A stretch of 64,000 bases of DNA from Alloalcanivorax marinus (GTDB lineage Bacteria; Pseudomonadota; Gammaproteobacteria; Pseudomonadales; Alcanivoracaceae), in assembly GCF_016785095.1 (NCBI RefSeq), contig NZ_JAEKJB010000002.1, positions 186,001 through 250,000 on the forward strand, read 5' to 3'. Below the pieces are notes generated by a model. That model searched no databases. It saw nothing but the letters and a program-made list of their open reading frames with translations, and was not told the origin of the DNA. Of this stretch, positions 60,970 through 64,000 are shown in pieces; positions within the stretch are counted from its first letter, which is position 1; each line of letters starts with the position of its first letter. A program made the position numbers and the translations under genes.

Positions 60970-61242
60970 GTGAGCCGGAAAAAGCACCCCAAGCGTGTAT
61001 TGGAGCTTTCTGTTCGTTACGCGGAGCAGCATGGATGGCGTGTCAGGCCCACGGGAAAGAGCGCCCATGCCTGGGGCATTCTTGAATGTCCGAATAACGA
61101 TGCCGGCTGCCGATGCGGAAGATTTTGCCGTGTCAGTATTTGGTCGACGCCGGCTAATCCGGAAGCGCATGCCCGGGCTTTACGCAGGGCCGTGGATGGT
61201 TGTCTGTACAGGCGGTCAGGAGCAGATGATGACGATGTATGA
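60970..61242 (+). CDS. HicA-like small protein, predicted toxin or RNA-binding partner
   Basis: A 90-aa basic protein, KKHPKRVLELSVRYAEQHGWRV at the start, then GKSAHAWGILECPNNDAGCRCGRFCRVSIWSTPANPEAHARAL. The alpha-beta-beta-beta-alpha order and the SAHAWG motif resemble the HicA mRNA-interferase fold (G-x-H catalytic turn), with an added Cys cluster (CPNNDAGCRCGRFC) that could bind metal. GTG at 60970 follows the strong AAGGAGG site; an in-frame ATG at 60895 would place the operator inside the gene. It overlaps the HTH gene by 14 bp. The call is by fold resemblance only. Confidence 0.6.
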   Translation: MSRKKHPKRVLELSVRYAEQHGWRVRPTGKSAHAWGILECPNNDAGCRCGRFCRVSIWSTPANPEAHARALRRAVDGCLYRRSGADDDDV

Positions 61243-61843
61243 GTTTCAGGTGCATTTCGAGTTGCCATTGGAGCAGCCGGATTCCGAACAATGGCTGGAT
61301 GCTCTCTTCGAAGCGGGATGCGACGATGCGATCGTGGGCTTGGCTCGGCCCGGCTATTTATCGTTGGATTTCAGCCGCGAAGGTGAGCAAGCCATGACGG
61401 TCGTTCATTCCGCCGTGCGGGATGTACAAACCGCGATCCCGGGGGCGCATCCACAATCCGTCGGCCCTGATCTGCTCAACCTGTCAGGCATCGCCGAGTG
61501 GTTATCAGACAATCGCATTGCCATCACGCGACAAGCAATGCGCAAGTATGCGTCGGGGGAGTTGCGCCGCTCTCGTTCACGCTTTCCGGCGCCGAGAGTC
61601 TTTGATTCCGTGCCCCTATGGCATGCCCATGATGTTCTGGCATGGATGGAACAGAACGGAAAATTAGTGAAGGCCGATCAAGCGGCGGTGAAAACGATGC
61701 TCGATCTTACCGGGGTCAGTAAAGCCATCAATGCAGCTGCGGAATTCCTGAGATTGCGGGCAGGAGATCCGGTGTTGGCGGAGCAGGCCTGGAACATCAT
61801 GGAAATTCAGACGGCGTTACGGGCTCATTCGGCGGAAGGTTGA
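61229..61843 (+). CDS. HTH DNA-binding protein, predicted antitoxin/regulator of the cassette
   Basis: A 204-aa protein. Residues 1-90 are an alpha/beta domain starting MYEFQVHFELPLEQPDSEQW, with FEAGCDDAIVGLARPGYLSLDFSREGEQAM. The middle holds an excisionase-like HTH, LSGIAEWLSDNRIAITRQAMRKYASGEL, then FPAPRVFDSVPLWHAHDVLAWM, the winged part. A C-terminal helix follows. The pattern is that of antitoxin-like HTH proteins encoded next to HicA-like proteins in several phyla, as I recall; no database check was made. Start codons at 61226, 61229 and 61235 are possible; 61229 gives 6-bp spacing to AGGAG. Confidence 0.6.
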   Translation: MTMYEFQVHFELPLEQPDSEQWLDALFEAGCDDAIVGLARPGYLSLDFSREGEQAMTVVHSAVRDVQTAIPGAHPQSVGPDLLNLSGIAEWLSDNRIAITRQAMRKYASGELRRSRSRFPAPRVFDSVPLWHAHDVLAWMEQNGKLVKADQAAVKTMLDLTGVSKAINAAAEFLRLRAGDPVLAEQAWNIMEIQTALRAHSAEG

Positions 61844-61974
61844 CGCCCCGGCGGTTGCCATTGGTGGGCGCCGACGCCGGGGGCAAGAATCCGGCGGTAA
61901 GCAGGGGCGGCAGGGCGGTGGTGATATCGCTGCTGCCGCCACTGGCTCGTGTACGGTTCCGGGCCGCGACGATG

Positions 61975-63363
61975 CTACCGGCGGGTCCGCCGCCCCGCCA
62001 TCAGCAACATCAGGCCAAACATCCCGAGGAAGTTAGCGCCGCCTCCACCGCCACCGCCACCGCCCGCTGCCGGATTCGAAGCGGCCTCCGGCAGCGTCAG
62101 CGAGCGTGCCCGGATGCTGTACTCCAGATCGGCGTTCTGTTCGTACCATACGGCGGTGGCGGTGCGGCCGTTAAGCACCACCTCCGTGTTCGGCGAGTAA
62201 AAATAATCCCCCTGGGTATAGGACCCGACGGTAACGGCGTCATCGCCCAGGCGTTGACCGTTCTGGAAAGCCGTGACCCGGCTGAATCCATCGGCGTGGT
62301 CGAGACGTGCGCTCCAGCCCGCGAGGATCAAGCCTTGCTCATTGGTGGCCAGTGAAGGGGCAACCGCGTTGCCGCCCAGGGTTTCCATACCATCGCCGCC
62401 TATATTGTCATCGCTGAACACGAGCTCCGCGCGGGCGGTACCGTCGGCGGCCCAGCGCTGGCCGTGCTGGCTGTCCACGAGCTCATCGTTGAGGGCTCGC
62501 GTCTGGTGCCACATGCCCAGGAATCCGCCGGCGGGGTCCTGAACAAGTACCGGTGAGGTTTGAATCACGGCGTGGTCCGGGGCGCCGTTATCCAGGCGGA
62601 AATTCGCGTTGCCCAGGGCGGTGCCGTTCTGATTGTAACGGCGTGCCATTACCGGGTAGTCCGGCCCGACATCCGCGGTCCAGGCCACAGCCAGGGTGTC
62701 GTCCCGCAAGGCGAGAGCTAACCCTGGAAAGATGGCGAGCGCTGGCGCCACCTCGAAGGACGGGGCGATGGTGGAGCCGTCGGCATTGAACGTCTGGACC
62801 ACGTACGCCGGAGAGTTGGTGGCTGATTCATGGCGCCAGCCGAATGCGTAGCGACCATCGTCGTCCATTGTGACCCGAACCTGGCAGTCACTTCCGGAGC
62901 CGGCATCATGGGACAGGGACTGTGGACTTGCGATGGTGTCGTCGGCGTCGACGCGAGTGTAGCCCAGAGTGCCGCAGCCGCCATCGTTGAAATCCCAGGC
63001 CACGACAAGGTCGCCGTCGTTGTCGGCGGCCACCACCGGGTTGTTTGGACCGCCGCTAGAGGACGGAGAACCGGACAACAGTTCCAGGACGTCGCCCTCG
63101 GCGTTGCCGTCGGCGTCAAAGCGAGCAAGCCGCACGTGGTAAAGGCTCGTGTCGCTGTCGTACTCGGACCAGACCAGCGCGAACAGGCCGTCGGGCAGGC
63201 CGGCCACGTCGAAGCCATTAATGCTGATGGCCTCGGTCGGGGCGTACAGCTCCACCATCGGCGAGGCGTCGTCGAGCAAGGAAGCGGCGCCTGCGGGCGT
63301 GGACAAAACGGCGGCGCCCACCGCCAGGGCCAGCGGCGTGCGTGAAAACACGGGCAGTGACAT
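61975..63363 (-). CDS. Secreted repeat protein with GlyGly-CTERM tail, paralogue 2
   Basis: A 462-aa paralogue of the 59397-60743 product. Signal peptide TPLALAVGAAVLSTPAGA, then the shared segment ASLLDDASPMVELYAPTEAI and repeated blades (NPVVAADNDGDLVVAWDFND, RVTMDDDGRYAFGWRHES). The C-terminus has a Gly-run, NFLGMFGLMLLMAG, and RRTRR. Start ATG at 63363 (MSLPVFSRTP), chosen over an in-frame extension to 63444 that lacks similarity. The TAG stop lies 131 bp after the HTH gene, tail to tail. Confidence 0.85.
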   Translation of the reverse strand: MSLPVFSRTPLALAVGAAVLSTPAGAASLLDDASPMVELYAPTEAISINGFDVAGLPDGLFALVWSEYDSDTSLYHVRLARFDADGNAEGDVLELLSGSPSSSGGPNNPVVAADNDGDLVVAWDFNDGGCGTLGYTRVDADDTIASPQSLSHDAGSGSDCQVRVTMDDDGRYAFGWRHESATNSPAYVVQTFNADGSTIAPSFEVAPALAIFPGLALALRDDTLAVAWTADVGPDYPVMARRYNQNGTALGNANFRLDNGAPDHAVIQTSPVLVQDPAGGFLGMWHQTRALNDELVDSQHGQRWAADGTARAELVFSDDNIGGDGMETLGGNAVAPSLATNEQGLILAGWSARLDHADGFSRVTAFQNGQRLGDDAVTVGSYTQGDYFYSPNTEVVLNGRTATAVWYEQNADLEYSIRARSLTLPEAASNPAAGGGGGGGGGANFLGMFGLMLLMAGRRTRR

Positions 63364-63466
63364 GAGAATCCCCCTCAGGATCAGTGTTGTTATGAGCGGG
63401 GGATGGTGGCAATAAATTGCACAGGTAGCGGTTAACCGGCGCACGGTTTTGGGGCGCCTTGGTGAG

Positions 63467-63541
63467 ATCGCGACTGAAGCGGAACGCCGCCCGGCCGCTC
63501 CTACAACAGTAGATCGCGGTAGGAGCGGCTTCAGTCGCGAT
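63467..63541. repeat. REP pair, left arm with the 15-nt insertion
   Basis: Left copy CGACTGAAG, CGGAACGCCGCCCGG, CCGCTCCTAC; right copy canonical. Same arrangement as at 10967. It lies between paralogues 2 and 3. Confidence 0.85.
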
Positions 63542-63570
63542 GGCCCGGCGAGCGCCGGGCCGGGAGGGGG

Positions 63571-64000
63571 TTACCGTCGAACGCGGCGGCGTAGGGCAAG
63601 CAGGCCCAGGCCGAGCAGGCTGAGCAGGCCGGTGGTGCCGCCACCGCCGCCACCGCCGGAGCCGCCGTCATCGGAGCCGCCGTCGTCACCGCCGCCACCT
63701 TGGGCGTCGGACACATTCAGCGAACGGGCTTCCAGGGTCTGCCCGTCGGCGCCGTACCAGGCCACCAGGGCGGCGGTGCCATTGAGGGCGACGCGGGGCG
63801 CGCCGTCGGTGCCCAGAGCGGCCAGGTCGGCGAACTCCCAGTCCAATTCACCCAGGCGCTGGCCGTTGGCGTCGAAGGCGATGGCCCCGGCCTCGGGTGC
63901 CTGGCCGGCGGGCTGGTAGCTCCATACCGCCACCATCTGGCCGGCCGCGTTGGTGGCCACGCCGGGCTTGCTGAAACCTTCCTCCGCCTCGGCGGCCAGC
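63571..64000 (-). CDS. Secreted repeat protein with GlyGly-CTERM tail, paralogue 3 (5' end beyond window)
   Basis: The last 142 codons of a third paralogue; the frame is open to the window edge. The repeat blade GVATNAAGQMVAVWSYQPAG is followed by VALNGTAALVAWYGADGQTLEARSLNVSDA, a long Gly/Asp/Ser linker, the hydrophobic stretch TTGLLSLLGLGLLAL and RRRVRR. The C-terminal domain matches those of paralogues 1 and 2. Confidence 0.85.
   Translation of the reverse strand, partial: LAAEAEEGFSKPGVATNAAGQMVAVWSYQPAGQAPEAGAIAFDANGQRLGELDWEFADLAALGTDGAPRVALNGTAALVAWYGADGQTLEARSLNVSDAQGGGGDDGGSDDGGSGGGGGGGTTGLLSLLGLGLLALRRRVRR

Overview
The window is chromosomal DNA from a high-GC gammaproteobacterium. 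Gene content and order (mnmC, cmoB, nadK, pepN, pyrD, rmf and rlmL as in Pseudomonas-type genomes, a complete-looking acyclic terpene cluster, a phasin) and dispersed REP palindromes of the GTAGGAGCGACTTCAGTCGC type fit an Alcanivorax/Alloalcanivorax- or Pseudomonas-like organism living on hydrophobic carbon. This assignment is an inference from synteny and style; there is no rRNA in the window.

Layout. 1-11 kb: the tRNA-modification enzyme MnmC (cut by the left edge), an AEC permease, a lipoprotein, a hybrid histidine kinase, and a four-gene export operon (TolC-like, HlyD-like, two ABC-2 permeases) that has no ATPase gene. 11-18 kb: an old-yellow-enzyme homologue, CmoB, a degenerate GGDEF protein, and a small envelope/granule block (two paralogous one-TM proteins, an SCP2/UbiJ-like membrane protein, DUF445, phasin). 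About 18.0-18.5 kb: an AT-rich non-coding patch with three perfect TTATCCACA DnaA boxes and two further boxes.

18.5-30 kb: the acyclic terpene (citronellol/geraniol) utilisation cluster atuA-B-C-D-E-F-H on the minus strand with the divergent TetR regulator atuR; atuG is absent. 30.1-30.4 kb: tRNA-Val(UAC) and tRNA-Asp(GUC) behind a strong promoter. 30.6-42.2 kb: housekeeping block with a coiled-coil protein, a double cNMP-binding/rhodanese fusion, nadK, a YeaC-like protein, pepN, pyrD, rmf, rlmL, a glutaredoxin-like protein and a DUF1330 protein. 42.2-44.7 kb: an SLC13 permease and cysC (sulfate uptake and activation).

44.7-53.5 kb: a surface-glycan island: a Wzx-type flippase, a hexapeptide acyltransferase, the whole CMP-pseudaminic acid pathway (pseB, C, F, G, H, I) and a GT-B-like protein. 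Base composition falls in the flippase/acyltransferase genes and again over pseH and the first third of pseI. 53.5-57.4 kb: a 7TM-type histidine kinase with a LuxR-type regulator, then an MntA/HepT toxin-antitoxin pair. 57.4-64 kb: a TPR-containing GT41 (OGT/SPINDLY-like) transferase and three tandem paralogous secreted proteins with GlyGly-CTERM tails. Between the first two of these lies a divergent two-gene HicA-like/HTH cassette behind a perfect 20-bp palindrome, the best candidate here for an under-described system.

Other structures of note are two ~109-bp hairpins whose outer stem sequences differ but remain perfectly self-complementary, and REP elements that supply the stop codons of three genes.
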